Assembly: GCA_963931865.1 (NCBI GenBank)
Contig: OZ007507.1
Location: 5,887,148 to 5,951,147 of the forward strand
Source: Axinella damicornis
Taxonomy: Eukaryota > Porifera > Demospongiae > Axinellida > Axinellidae
DNA: 64,000 nucleotides
Direction: 5' to 3'
Of the stretch, positions 53,701 through 64,000 are shown one piece after another; position 1 is the stretch's first letter, and each line of letters begins with the position of its first letter. The position numbers were made by a program, and so were the translations under genes. Below the pieces are notes generated by a model. It was given only the letters and a program-made list of their open reading frames with translations. It did not search any database and was not told the DNA's origin.

Positions 53701-54997
53701 ATGGTCACGGTCGCTTCCCTGGAGCACTAGACATAGCGCTTCACCCTGCCGGCCATCCACACAAGGATGCTCATGTGCTGTTCGAATATTAGCCACGGCT
53801 ACTACATTCAATCCTTCTGGAGGTACCGCTACTAAGCAAGGGCAGTGTTTGATCACGGAAATATGGTATGTTGACCGTACTCAGTTCACTTTGCCACTAT
53901 ATTACATCTGCACATTCTAGGTATTAGAAGCAGAAGATATTGCAAGTGCGGTGATCTACACCCTCTCTACACCTCCAAGGATGCAGGTATATACACTCTA
54001 ATGATTAACAGTGTGCATAGCAAACTGCACGATATACTGTTAGTGGTTGGACCCAACTTAGCCTCATTCTCAGGCGCTCGGTATTTGGGGAGAAGAGCTT
54101 CTTCTCCCCAATTACCGAGCACCTGGGAATGAGGGTAGACCCAACTGTGGGGAGCCTGAGCAAGTCCCACTGTCAAAGACTGCACTCATTGTACGTATAA
54201 TGTGATGGAGGTCACTATTATTTGCGAGTACTAATGTTAGAGAATTGTAGCCTCGTTCCCAGGCCCGCGCGCCGTTTCGGTTGCACGAAAGAACGCGGAG
54301 GGCCTGGTATGTTTCCTCACGTGAGCATTACGTAATCGTCAAGCGGCCAAAATTTTCAGAACGAAAAAGCGAAGTTTTGCGTATTTATCAACCAACTACA
54401 CGTTCAACGCTTGGTGTGTATGACAGTCGCCCCCCGCTAGCTAGATACGTGTGGTAAGTTACCTCGTACCTTTGCTCTTCTTGCTGTTCTGAGCCCCAGT
54501 TCGCCCACGTTCAATTAAGTCCTTTCTACCGTCGACGTCACGCACGTGAGGAAACATACCAGGCCCTCCGCGTTCTTTTGTGCAACCGAAACGGCGCGCG
54601 GGCCTGGGAACAAGGCTAAGAGAATTGAGCATGTAGCGAATTTGTCGGTAGACTGGGCAGTGTTCAAATATCGATTCTCAGAATTCTTTCATGTGGCAGC
54701 CGCACTGCTCAGTCTGCTGGTAGCTACATGCTAATGCAACAGGCAGGACAAAATCAATCACTTTTCAGAATGATGTAATGCTCACACTTTGTAGATAGAC
54801 TCGGATTCGTACTATACAACTTACCCTTCTCAGGTCGCTTCGTAGGTAGCTAGCTTATCCATGGCTTGTTCCAATTAATGGAGGGAGGTACCTCGATTTA
54901 GTTTTCCATCTGTAACTTCATCATGCTACGTTATGTCCACTTGATTTTGAGCTGAAAAAAAAAGCTCTCCAGGAGAGCTTTCCAATGGTGTAACTCT

Positions 54998-55030
<33 letters not shown>

Positions 55031-55768
55031 ATATAAGGATGTCAGACATGACCTGAATGGTCATAACTGACTACATATACCGTAGTCACACGTTATTAGG
55101 TGCATGCTTATCTCCACAGGAAGCAAATATGTGCCTATAAACGTGATGCGCTTAATATCGAATGACGTTCTTTGAATATGAAGTATGCTTCAATTGCATT
55201 TTCCACTCCAGCAGTTTCTGAAAGTAGACTTCAGCACTTAACAATGAGTAGCTGAGACAAGAGTCGAACCTGCGCCTAACAGTGCATATGCGCCTATAAG
55301 TGAGCTGTGCCTAATAACGCTACAGTACTGCCTTTGATTTTGCTGACACTGCTTCTATGACCTTAGCTGAACTGACAGTTTTAAAATATGAGTCATAGTC
55401 ATACCGACTATCAGCACTGTCCACTGTGTGGTGATAGTGCAACCAGCATGTATTAGTAAAGTAGGGTGTGCCCATTGGTGTACGGTATCAGTCAGTGAAA
55501 GGAGGGGCTACAGTCCCTGTACCCCCCCCCCCCCCCCCCCCCCCGATCCGCCCCTGACTGTGTAATGTACAAGAAATGGTCTATTGTGAGTAAACTCTGA
55601 CAAGATATCCTGGCAGATCAATTGTTTACTACCACTTGAAGTGACCTGGGCAGAACCCTGCCTGATGCAGCAATAGCAGGGCTAAGTATTTATATGCACT
55701 GTCTCTTCACTCCTATTCACCTTCAGATTCATGACATTCTCGTGAGGCCCACTAACCAGGTATCGTAG
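50729..55768 (+). CDS. DHRS11: Short-chain dehydrogenase/reductase, DHRS11-like (7 exons, 266 aa)
   Basis: NADP(H)-dependent oxidoreductase of the classical SDR family; the vertebrate enzyme reduces keto-steroids and carbonyls. Exons: 50729-50890, 51249-51452, 51540-51634, 51819-51948, 52602-52703, 53921-53986, 55727-55768 (TAG); all GT/AG, in phase (801 nt). Motifs: TGASAGIG cofactor loop (22-29), CARNTG for NADP preference, NNAG (99-102), catalytic Ser156, Tyr169 and Lys173 (YTATK), SPGLVRTEF after the core. MERWRGKVALVTG at the start, SMSGHRV and the C-terminal IHDILVRPTNQV match DHRS11. Length is as in human (260). Introns 5 and 6 hold several MITEs and C-tracts. Confidence 0.95.
51066..51171. 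mobile_element. 106-bp TAGCCTCG MITE, perfect 9-bp TSD
   Basis: TAGCCTCGTTCCCAGTCCCA and GGGATGGGAACGAGGCTA; the arms meet through GCTTGCAGTACGATAAAGCG/GCCGTACTGCAAGC. CTGCTATGT is at 51057-51065 and 51172-51180. DHRS11 intron 1. Confidence 0.85.
52718..52860. repeat. GGAATTGGATCC short tandem repeat
   Basis: Repeats of TTGGAATTGGATCCGAA / GGATTGGA. DHRS11 intron 5. Confidence 0.75.
53551..53868. mobile_element. MITE, ACCGTATTTCC family (third copy)
   Basis: Left ATACCGTATTTCTGCGATCA; right TGATCACGGAAATATGGTAT. Shorter than the copies at 28217 and 42459. Confidence 0.72.
54059..54137. mobile_element. 79-bp TAGCCTCG fold-back MITE, perfect 9-bp TSD
   Basis: TAGCCTCATTCTCAGGCGCT against GCACCTGGGAATGAGGGTA, with GAGAAGAGCTTCTTCTC at the centre. 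GACCCAACT is at 54050-54058 and 54138-54146. Confidence 0.82.
54248..54618. mobile_element. 371-bp TAGCCTCG MITE (long form), perfect 9-bp TSD
   Basis: TAGCCTCGTTCCCAGGCCCG against CGGGCCTGGGAACAAGGCTA, arms about 60 bp. AGAGAATTG is at 54239-54247 and 54619-54627. Interior homologous to 18418-18823. DHRS11 intron 6. Confidence 0.86.
54999..55030. repeat. C32 homopolymer
   Basis: The longest homopolymer of the window. A C23 tract follows at 55522-55544. Confidence 0.9.
55078..55335. mobile_element. MITE, ACCGTAGT / TTATTAGGCGCAT family
   Basis: ACCGTAGTCACACGTTATTA at the left, TAATAACGCTACAGTA at the right; the interior matches 21012-21306 in reverse orientation. Confidence 0.65.
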
Positions 55769-55949
55769 GAAGGCACTACCTCCGAGTAGTAATATACTCT
55801 GAGTGACAAACAATTTTTATAATGAGATGTATAATGTACCAGGACTGTAGTCCAAAATGTCATGTTCCAGCTGCAATTGTACAGTCTTGTTGGCTTATCT
55901 ATACCTGGTGATACATGCACTGTTGCTATGCAGACCACTGAATGTGTTG

Positions 55950-56317
55950 ACCTCGTTCCCAGGCCTACCCTGCATGTTCTTCAGTTTGCGTTGACAATAA
56001 TACGCAGATGCAGATCTGCTCATGAATGATGTCAGATAGGCCCAATTGCAACTTAAACACTGGCTGACAATGTTGTGTAGAGCATCTGGAATCTCCACTA
56101 GCCGGAGCATTTGAGCCTAGCCAACTGGGTGATGAACTGATCCAGGACCTGCTGAAATGACTACGGACCCCCCCCCCCCACCTCGTGTCTACCTGACATC
56201 ACTCGCATAATGAATGATACCAGGCCTTACCTGTTTTTGGCTGCTCTTCCACATCCGTGTATTATTGTCAATGCAAGCCGAAGAACAGAAATGGGGTAGG
56301 CCTGGGAACGAGGCTAT
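55950..56317. mobile_element. TAGCCTCG-family element, decayed
   Basis: Left TGACCTCGTTCCCAGGCCTA, right TAGGCCTGGGAACGAGGCTA. CATCCGTGTATTATTGTCAA inside is shared with 7620-7650. No clear target duplication. Confidence 0.6.
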
Positions 56318-57839
56318 GATGAACATATAACATGCACGGTAGAAGTGTTAATTGAATACTTGGAGATAGGTAACTGGAATCCCGCATTGCTGACGTTACC
56401 TTGTTTCCCCCATCATCATCACCGAATCTCAAGACAGAGGATGTTCAAAACCTAATTTGCCAAGTGGGGATGATCAGGGATGGGATATTCTCAGATTCTG
56501 AATTGCCTACTAGCACATTGGCACCAGAACACCCAGCTCACCCCCCGCTGGTAGTTATTTTCAAGGACCTCCCTGTGAAATCACCGAACTGAGTTCCTCA
56601 GGGAGGCCAATAAGTGAACTCATTTTAGTGTACAAACATTGGAGAACAAAACCACTTAGTGATTTTGTTAATTGAAACACTATGGTAAATCAGTAGAGAC
56701 ACCTTATCAAAAATTCGTATTTCATACAGTGAAACTGAAAGATAATTATGACCCGTAGTCTAAGCCGGCAAGCAGGTCTCTTAGCTGTTCAGAGACCTAC
56801 TTGAGTGCAATTACCTAGCTATGTATTAGATACATAACTTCAATGATACCAGGTACTAATTATTCATGGAGTCAATTTATAATGTTGTAAGCTTAGCTCG
56901 TCAGACTGATGCAATTTCTTGAAGCCATGCACTCTTCACTTCATCCCAATCAACTGACACCAGAGCTTTCACCTGGGTCACCAGCAAGTGCTTGTCCCAG
57001 AACTTATTCTCTTGTGATGTAATCCTTGGTGCTTGTTAATTATCTCCCATCACTTGTACATGTACAACATTCAAGTCTTTCAGGCTAGAATGACACTTTC
57101 TGGGTCAAGTTTGCATGATGTGACACAGAGCTGGGAGGGATTCTTGTCTGAGTTTTTCTTCAGTGGAGACAAAGTGTCAAACACATGCATGAATGATGAG
57201 GGCTATTAAGTTAGAGAAAGCAAGGAGAATAAAGTGTCCACATGCCCTTTCTGATCAATTCTGCTGAAGTCAGTACATTTCCTGCTGTATTGGTGCAGCA
57301 TTCATATTGTTACTCCTAAGTTCACCACTATGGACGCAACTGTGCATAAAATTGCATGGGATGTACCACCAAATAATTCTTTCAACAATTCCTGCAAGTG
57401 AGGTATTGCAGTGGTTATCCGCTCACCTAATCCAACAATTACCTAATTCCAAACTTTCCATTGCCATAGGAGGAAAGAGAGGAGGGACCAACATCTCACA
57501 AGGCTGCAGGCTGTTTTTCAATAGAAATAGGATCGAGTATATATAGTGTGATTGAAGGTGCTAACCATGCAGCCCAAGAGTTGATTGAGAAAGCCTAGCT
57601 GTTGCACTACACCACAAAATAATATCCCTCATGTACTGTCCTTCGTCCATGTAGCTACAACCTCAAACACTGCCAGTTATAAAGCATCATCCAACATCCA
57701 GCAAAACTATATAATAGTAATTATTGAGGTGAAGACCCGGCCTCCTTCACATCTGAACTGCTATTTGGATGCTGTCATCCTGATGCTCTTTGTACTGATT
57801 GCCTTCATCATCCACACTGAAGAATTTGTGGTATGGGTT
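56318..57839. other. Intergenic, no gene seen
   Basis: No exon with convincing splice sites on either strand. A 62-codon frame at 56401-56592 (+) is not supported by anything else. If the array on the right is a minus-strand gene, this would hold its 3' untranslated region. Confidence 0.4.
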
Positions 57840-60800
57840 CTAGGTGGAGCAATAGGGAGAAAGGCAAACAGGAGGTGCTGGCTGCAGATAACGGGAGGAG
57901 GAACATGTTTCTACAAGGCTAGCAAGTCGACTCACCGTGGTACAAATGTAATCTCCAGGCTCCTTCTCCACGTACTCCGAGTAGAAACTGCACCCCTGGT
58001 TGAAGCCGGGAGAAAGCTAAACAGGAGGGGCTGGCTGCAGATAACGGGAGGAGGAACATGTTTCTACAAGGCTAGCATGATGACTCACCGTGGTACAAAT
58101 TTAATCTCCAGGCTCCTTCTCCACGTACTCCGAGCAGAAACTGCACCCCTGGTTGAAGCCAGGAGAAAGATAAACAGGAGGGGCTGGCTGCAGATAACAG
58201 GAGGAGGAACATGTTTCTACAAGGCTAGCGTGATGACTCACCGTGGTACAAATTTAATCTCTAGGCTCCTTCTCCACGTACTCCGAGTAGAAACTGCACC
58301 CCTGGTTGAACCCGGGAGAAAGGTAAACAGGAGGTTCAGGCTGCAGATAACGGGAGGAGGAACATGTTTCTACAAGGCTAGCATGTCGACTCACCGTGGT
58401 ACAAATGTATTCTCCAGGCTCCTTCTCCACGTACTCCGAGTAGAAACTGCACCCCTGGTTGAAGCCGGGAGAAAGGTAAACAGGAGATGCTGGCTGCAGA
58501 TAACGGGAGGAGAAACATGTTTCTACAAGGCTAGCATGTCGACTCACCGTGGTACAAATGTATTCACCAGGCTCCTCCTCCTCGTACTCCGAGTAGAAAC
58601 TGCACCCCTGGTTGAAGCCGGGAGAAAGGTAAACAGGAGATGCTGGCTGCAGATAACAGGCTCGAGGAGGAACATGTTTCTACAAGGCTAGCATGTCGAC
58701 TCACCGTGGTACAAATGTAATATCCAGGCTCCTTCTCCACGTACTCCGAGCAGAAACTGCACCCCTGGTTGAAGCCGGGAGAAAGGTAAACAGGAGGGGC
58801 TGGCTGCAGATAACGGGAGGAGGAACATGTTTCTACAAGGCTAGCTTGATGACTCACCGTGGTACAAATTTAATCTCCAGGCTCCTTCTCCACGTACTCC
58901 GAGTAGAAACTGCACCCCTGGTTGAACCCGGGAGAAAGGTAAACAGGAGGTTCAGGCTGCAGATAACGGGAGGAGGAACATGTTTCTACAAGGCTAGCAT
59001 GTCGACTCACCGTGGTACAAATGTATTCTCCAGGCTCCTTCTCCACGTACTCCGAGTAGAAACTGCACCCCTGGTTGAAGCCGGGAGAAAGGTAAACAGG
59101 AGATGCTGGCTGCAGATAACGGGAGGAGGAACATGTTTCTACAAGGCTAGCATGTCGACTCACCGTGGTACAAATGCATTCTCCAGGCTCCTCCTCCTCG
59201 TACTCCGAGTAGAAACTGCACCCCTGGTTGAAGCCGGGAGAAAGGTAAACAGGAGATGCTGGCTGCAGATAACGGGAGGAGGAACATGTTTCTACAAAGC
59301 TAGCATGTCGACTCACCGTGGTAAAAATGTAATCTCCAGGCTCCTTCTCCACGTACTCCGAGTAGAAACTGCACCCCTGGTTGAAGCCGGGAGAAAGGTA
59401 AACAGGAGGGGCTGGCTGCAGATAACGGGAGGAGGAACATGTTTCTACAAGGCTAGCATGATGACTCACCGTGGTAAAAATTTAATCTCTAGGCTCCTTC
59501 TCCACGTACTCCGAGTAGAAACTGCACCCCTGGTTGAAGCCGGGAGAAAGGTAAACAGGAGATGCTGGCTGCAGATAACGGGAGGAGAAACATGTTTCTA
59601 CAAGGCTAGCATGTCGACTCACCGTGGTACAAATGTATTCTCCAGGCTCCTCCTCCTCGTACTCCGAGTAGAAACTGCACCCCTGGTTGAAGCCGGGAGA
59701 AAGGTAAACAGGAGATGCTGGCTGCAGATAACAGGCTCGAGGAGGAACATGTTTCTACAAGGCTAGCATGTCGACTCACCGTGGTACAAATGTAATCTCC
59801 AGGCTCCTTCTCCACGTACTCCGAGTAGAAACTGCACCCCTGGTTGAACCCGGGAGAAAGGTAAACAGGAGGTTCAGGCTGCAGATAACGGGAGTAGGAA
59901 CATGTTTCTACAAGGCTAGCATGTCGACTCACCGTGGTACAAATGTATTCTCCAGGCTCCTTCTCCACGTACTCCGAGTAGAAACTGCACCCCTGGTTGA
60001 AGCCGGGAGAAAGGTAAACAGGAGATGCTGGCTGCAGATAACGGGAGGAGGAACATGTTTCTACAAGGCTAGCATGATGACTCACCGTGGTACAAATTTA
60101 ATCTCTAGGCTCCTTCTCCACGTATTCCGAGTAGAAACTGCACCCCTGGTTGAAGCCGGGAGAAAGGTAAACAGGAGATGCTGGCTGCAGATAACGGGAG
60201 GAGGAACATGTTTCTACAAGGCTAGCATGTCGACTCACCGTGGTACAAATGTATTCTCCAGGCTCCTCCTCCACGTACTTCGAGTAGAAACTGCACCCCT
60301 GGTTAAACCCGGGAGAAAGGTAAACAGAAGGTTCAGGCTGCAGATAACGGGAGGAGGAACATGTTTCTACAAAGCTAGCATGTCGACTCACCGTGGTACA
60401 AATGTAATCTCCAGGCTCCTTCTCTACGTACTCCGAGTAGAAACTGCACCCCTGGTTGAAGCCGGGAGAAAGGTAAACAGGAGATGCTGGCTGCAGATAA
60501 CGGGAGGAGGAACATGTTTCTACAAGGCTAGCATGATGACTCACCGTGGTACAAATGTAATCTCCAGGCTCCTTCTCCACGTACTCCGAGCAGAAACTGC
60601 ACCCCTGGTTGAAGCCAGGAGAAAGATAAACAGGAGGGGCTGGCTGCAGATAACAGGAGGAGGAACATGTTTCTACAAGGCTAGCGTGATGACTCACCGT
60701 GGTACAAATATAATCTCTAGGCTCCTTCTCCACGTACTCCGAGTAGAAACTGCACCCCTGGTTGAACCCGGGAGAAAGGTAAACAGGAGGTTCAGGCTGC

Positions 60801-63800
60801 AGATAACGGGAGGAGGAACATGTTTCTACAAGGCTAGCATGTCGACTCACCGTGGTACAAATGTATTCTCCAGGCTCCTTCTCCACGTACTCCGAGTAGA
60901 AACTGCACCCCTGGTTGAAGCCGGGAGAAAGGTAAACAGGAGATGCTGGCTGCAGATAACGGGAGGAGAAACATGTTTCTACAAGGCTAGCATGTCGACT
61001 CACCGTGGTACAAATGTATTCTCCAGGCTCCTCCTCCTCGTACTCCGAGTAGAAACTGCACCCCTGGTTGAAGCCGGGAGAAAGGTAAACAGGAGATGCT
61101 GGCTGCAGATAACAGGCTCGAGGAGGAACATGTTTCTACAAGGCTAGCATGTCGACTCACCGTGGTACAAATGTAATATCCAGGCTCCTTCTCCACGTAC
61201 TCCGAGCAGAAACTGCACCCCTGGTTGAAGCCGGGAGAAAGGTAAACAGGAGGGGCTGGCTGCAGATAACGGGAGGAGGAACATGTTTCTACAAGGCTAG
61301 CGTGATGACTCACCGTGGTACAAATTTTATCTCCAGGCTCCTTCTCCACGTACTCCGAGTAGAAACTGCACCCCTGGTTGAACCCGGGAGAAAGGTAAAC
61401 AGGAGGTTCAGGCTGCAGATAACGGGAGTAGGAACATGTTTCTACAAGGCTAGCATGTCGACTCACCGTGGTACAAATGTATTCTCCAGGCTCCTTCTCC
61501 ACGTACTCCGAGTAGAAACTGCACCCCTGGTTGAAGCCGGGAGAAAGGTAAACAGGAGATGCTGGCTGCAGATAACGGGAGGAGGAACATGTTTCTACAA
61601 GGCTAGCATGATGACTCACCGTGGTACAAATTTAATCTCTAGGCTCCTTCTCCACGTATTCCGAGTAGAAACTGCACCCCTGGTTGAAGCCGGGAGAAAG
61701 GTAAACAGGAGATGCTGGCTGCAGATAACGGGAGGAGGAACATGTTTCTACAAGGCTAGCATGTCGACTCACCGTGGTACAAATGTATTCTCCAGGCTCC
61801 TCCTCCTCATACTCCGAGTAGAATCTGCACCCCTGGTTGAAGCCGGGAGAAAGGTAAACAGGAGATGCTGGCTGCAGATAACGGGAGGAGGAACATGTTT
61901 CTACAAGGCTAGCATGTCGACTCACCGTGGTACAAATGTAATCTCCAGGCTCCTTCTCCACGTACTTCGAGTAGAAACTGCACCCCTGGTTAAACCCGGG
62001 AGAAAGGTAAACAGAAGGTTCAGGCTGCAGATAACGGGAGGAGGAACATGTTTCTACAAGGCTAGCATGTCGACTCACCGTGGTACAAATGCATTCTCCA
62101 GGCTCCTCCTCCTCGTACTCCGAGTAGAAACTGCACCCCTGGTTGAAGCCGGGAGAAAGGTAAACAGGAGATGCTGGCTGCAGATAACGGGAGGAGGAAC
62201 ATGTTTCTACAAGGCTAGCGTGATGACTCACCGTGGTACAAATTTAATCTCTAGGCTCCTTCTCCACGTACTCCGAGTAGAAACTGCACCCCTGGTTGAA
62301 CCCGGGAGAAAGGTAAACAGGAGGTTCAGGCTGCAGATAACGGGAGGAGGAACATGTTTCTACAAGGCTAGCATGTCGACTCACCGTGGTACAAATGTAT
62401 TCTCCAGGCTCCTTCTCCACGTACTCCGAGTAGAAACTGCACCCCTGGTTGAAGCCGGGAGAAAGGTAAACAGGAGATGCTGGCTGCAGATAACGGGAGG
62501 AGAAACATGTTTCTACAAGGCTAGCATGTCGACTCACCGTGGTACAAATGTATTCTCCAGGCTCCTCCTCCTCGTACTCCGAGTAGAAACTGCACCCCTG
62601 GTTGAAGCCGGGAGAAAGGTAAACAGGAGATGCTGGCTGCAGATAACAGGCTCGAGGAGGAACATGTTTTTACAAGGCTAGCATGTCGACTCACCGTGGT
62701 ACAAATGTAATATCCAGGCTCCTTCTCCACGTACTCCGAGCAGAAACTGCACCCCTGGTTGAAGCCGGGAGAAAGGTAAACAGGAGGGGCTGGCTGCAGA
62801 TAACGGGAGGAGGAACATGTTTCTACAAGGCTAGCGTGATGACTCACCGTGGTACAAATTTAATCTCCAGGCTCCTTCTCCACGTACTCCGAGTAGAAAC
62901 TGCACCCCTGGTTGAACCCGGGAGAAAGGTAAACAGGAGGTTCAGGCTGCAGATAACGGGAGGAGGAACATGTTTCTACAAGGCTAGCATGTCGACTCAC
63001 CGTGGTACAAATGTATTCTCCAGGCTCCTTCTCCACGTACTCCGAGTAGAAACTGCACCCCTGGTTGAAGCCGGGAGAAAGGTAAACAGGAGATGCTGGC
63101 TGCAGATAACGGGAGGAGGAACATGTTTCTACAAGGCTAGCATGTCGACTCACCGTGGTACAAATGCATTCTCCAGGCTCCTCCTCCTCGTACTCCGAGT
63201 AGAAACTGCACCCCTGGTTGAAGCCGGGAGAAAGGTAAACAGGAGATGCTGGCTGCAGATAACAGGAGGAGGAACATGTTTCTACAAAGCTAGCATGTCG
63301 ACTCACCGTGGTACAAATGTAATCTCCAGGCTCCTTCTCCACGTACTCCGAGTAGAAACTGCACCCCTGGTTGAAGCCGGGAGAAAGGTAAACAGGAGGG
63401 GCTGGCTGCAGATAACGGGAGGAGGAACATGTTTCTACAAGGCTAGCATGATGACTCACCGTGGTAAAAATTTAATCTCTAGGCTCCTTCTCCACGTACT
63501 CCGAGTAGAAACTGCACCCCTGGTTGAAGCCGGGAGAAAGGTAAACAGGAGATGCTGGCTGCAGACAACGGGAGGAGAAACATGTTTCTACAAGGCTAGC
63601 ATGTCGACTCACCGTGGTACAAATGTATTCTCCAGGCTCCTCCTCCTCGTACTCCGAGTAGAAACTGCACCCCTGGTTGAAGCCGGGAGAAAGGTAAACA
63701 GGAGATGCTGGCTGCAGATAACAGGCTCGAGGAGGAACATGTTTCTACAAGGCTAGCATGTCGACTCACCGTGGTACAAATGTAATCTCCAGGCTCCTTC

Positions 63801-63868
63801 TCCACGTACTCCGAGTAGAAACTGCACCCCTGGTTGAACCCGGGAAAAAGGTAAACAGGAGGTTCAGG
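57840..63868 (-). CDS. Candidate tandem mini-exon gene (39 complete 99-nt exons plus a terminal exon)
   Basis: Minus-strand model. Each 153-bp unit gives a 99-nt exon encoding 33 residues, for example beginning PASPVYLSPGFNQ and ending GEYICTT, with one Cys at position 15 and one at 31. Acceptor GTTATCTGCAG follows a CT-rich tract; donor is ACG|GTGAGT. Exons are phase 0 at both ends, so any number can be joined. Example exons: 57936-58034 and 63770-63868. The leftmost acceptor opens an exon 57881-57840 that keeps phase and stops at TAG after 13 codons. Variable positions change residues (A/E, S/P, V/E, K/E, G/R, E/D/Y/C). The four-base variant that breaks the full-unit frame lies in the intron. 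No family recognised; the 5' end lies right of the window. Whether it is transcribed is unknown. Confidence 0.4.
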
Positions 63869-64000
63869 CTGCAGATAACGGGAGTAGGAACATGTTTCTA
63901 CAAGGCTAGCATGTCGACTCACCGTGGTACAAATGTATTCTCCAGGCTCCTTCTCCACGTACTCCGAGTAGAAACTGCACCCCTGGTTGAAGCCGGGAGA
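57843..64000. repeat. 153-bp tandem array, 40 units, higher-order organisation
   Basis: The landmark CTCACCGTGG recurs at 57931, 58084, 58237 and so on to 63918. Spacing is 153 bp except for five 157-bp steps, where ACAGGCTCGAGGAGG replaces ACGGGAGGAGG (near 58655, 59730, 61111, 62645, 63720). The 157-bp units mark higher-order blocks of 7, 9, 10 and 7 units (1075, 1381, 1534, 1075 bp). No stop occurs in one frame on each strand within blocks, so long frames on both strands are a consequence of the repeat. Confidence 0.97.

Noticed and set aside
56401..56592. 62-codon plus-strand frame
   Set aside because: No splice signals, homologue or partner exon; compatible with chance.
57585..63756. 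Plus-strand frames of 357-510 codons across the 153-bp array
   Set aside because: They are periodic, end at each 4-bp variant, lack good start context and have no splice signals; the minus strand gives a more coherent model.
57843..64000. CRISPR-like array
   Set aside because: Units are near-identical throughout with no unique spacers, and the context is a eukaryotic genome.
1..64000. tRNA or rRNA genes
   Set aside because: I saw no convincing cloverleaf with A and B boxes and no rRNA sequence; a covariance-model scan would be decisive.

Overview
The window is nuclear DNA of an invertebrate animal. The genes have many short exons with canonical GT/AG introns. The gene set (augmin HAUS8, AMD1, DHRS11, SAP30BP, PISD, a WSCD-type sulfotransferase) and a Pao/BEL retrotransposon are metazoan. 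Divergent but recognisable proteins, compact genes and a very high load of MITEs and minisatellites suggest a sponge or another early-branching marine animal; the exact lineage is inference.

Layout. 1-4391 (-): five of the exons of phosphatidylserine decarboxylase (PISD), with the C-terminal exon(s) off the left edge. 4628-5707 (-): class I fructose-bisphosphate aldolase, without introns in the coding region. A 240-bp gap separates it from a divergent gene on +, 5948-30941, that I resolve into 18 phase-compatible exons (594 codons) and identify as the augmin subunit HAUS8; its introns hold most of the mobile DNA, including a 6.3-kb antisense Pao/BEL element (10362-16696), an inverted GGTCTC minisatellite and many MITEs. 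31497-35782 (-): an atypical Rab-like GTPase, a two-exon sulfotransferase and SAP30BP. 36293-44661 (+): S-adenosylmethionine decarboxylase, 10 exons. 46084-48827 (-): a small two-exon gene I do not recognise. 50729-55768 (+): DHRS11-like short-chain dehydrogenase, 7 exons. 57840-64000: an array of 40 units of 153 bp that continues off the right edge.

The most unusual structure is that last array. On the minus strand every unit has a clean 99-nt phase-0/phase-0 mini-exon between GTTATCTGCAG and GTGAGT, separated by 54-nt introns. The only length variant (+4 bp, five times) falls in the predicted intron, and the leftmost copy ends in an in-frame stop, as a terminal exon would. It is either a hugely expanded tandem mini-exon gene or a higher-order satellite that mimics one.

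Mobile DNA. The commonest element is a fold-back family with ends TAGCCTCGTTCCCAGG, tens to about 460 bp long, flanked by 9-bp target duplications that I could read directly at many insertions, including one case with a paralogous empty site. At least three other MITE families are present. Long C/G homopolymers are also frequent.

Apart from the shared intergenic region of aldolase and HAUS8, neighbouring genes show no functional linkage; they are housekeeping genes of separate pathways.
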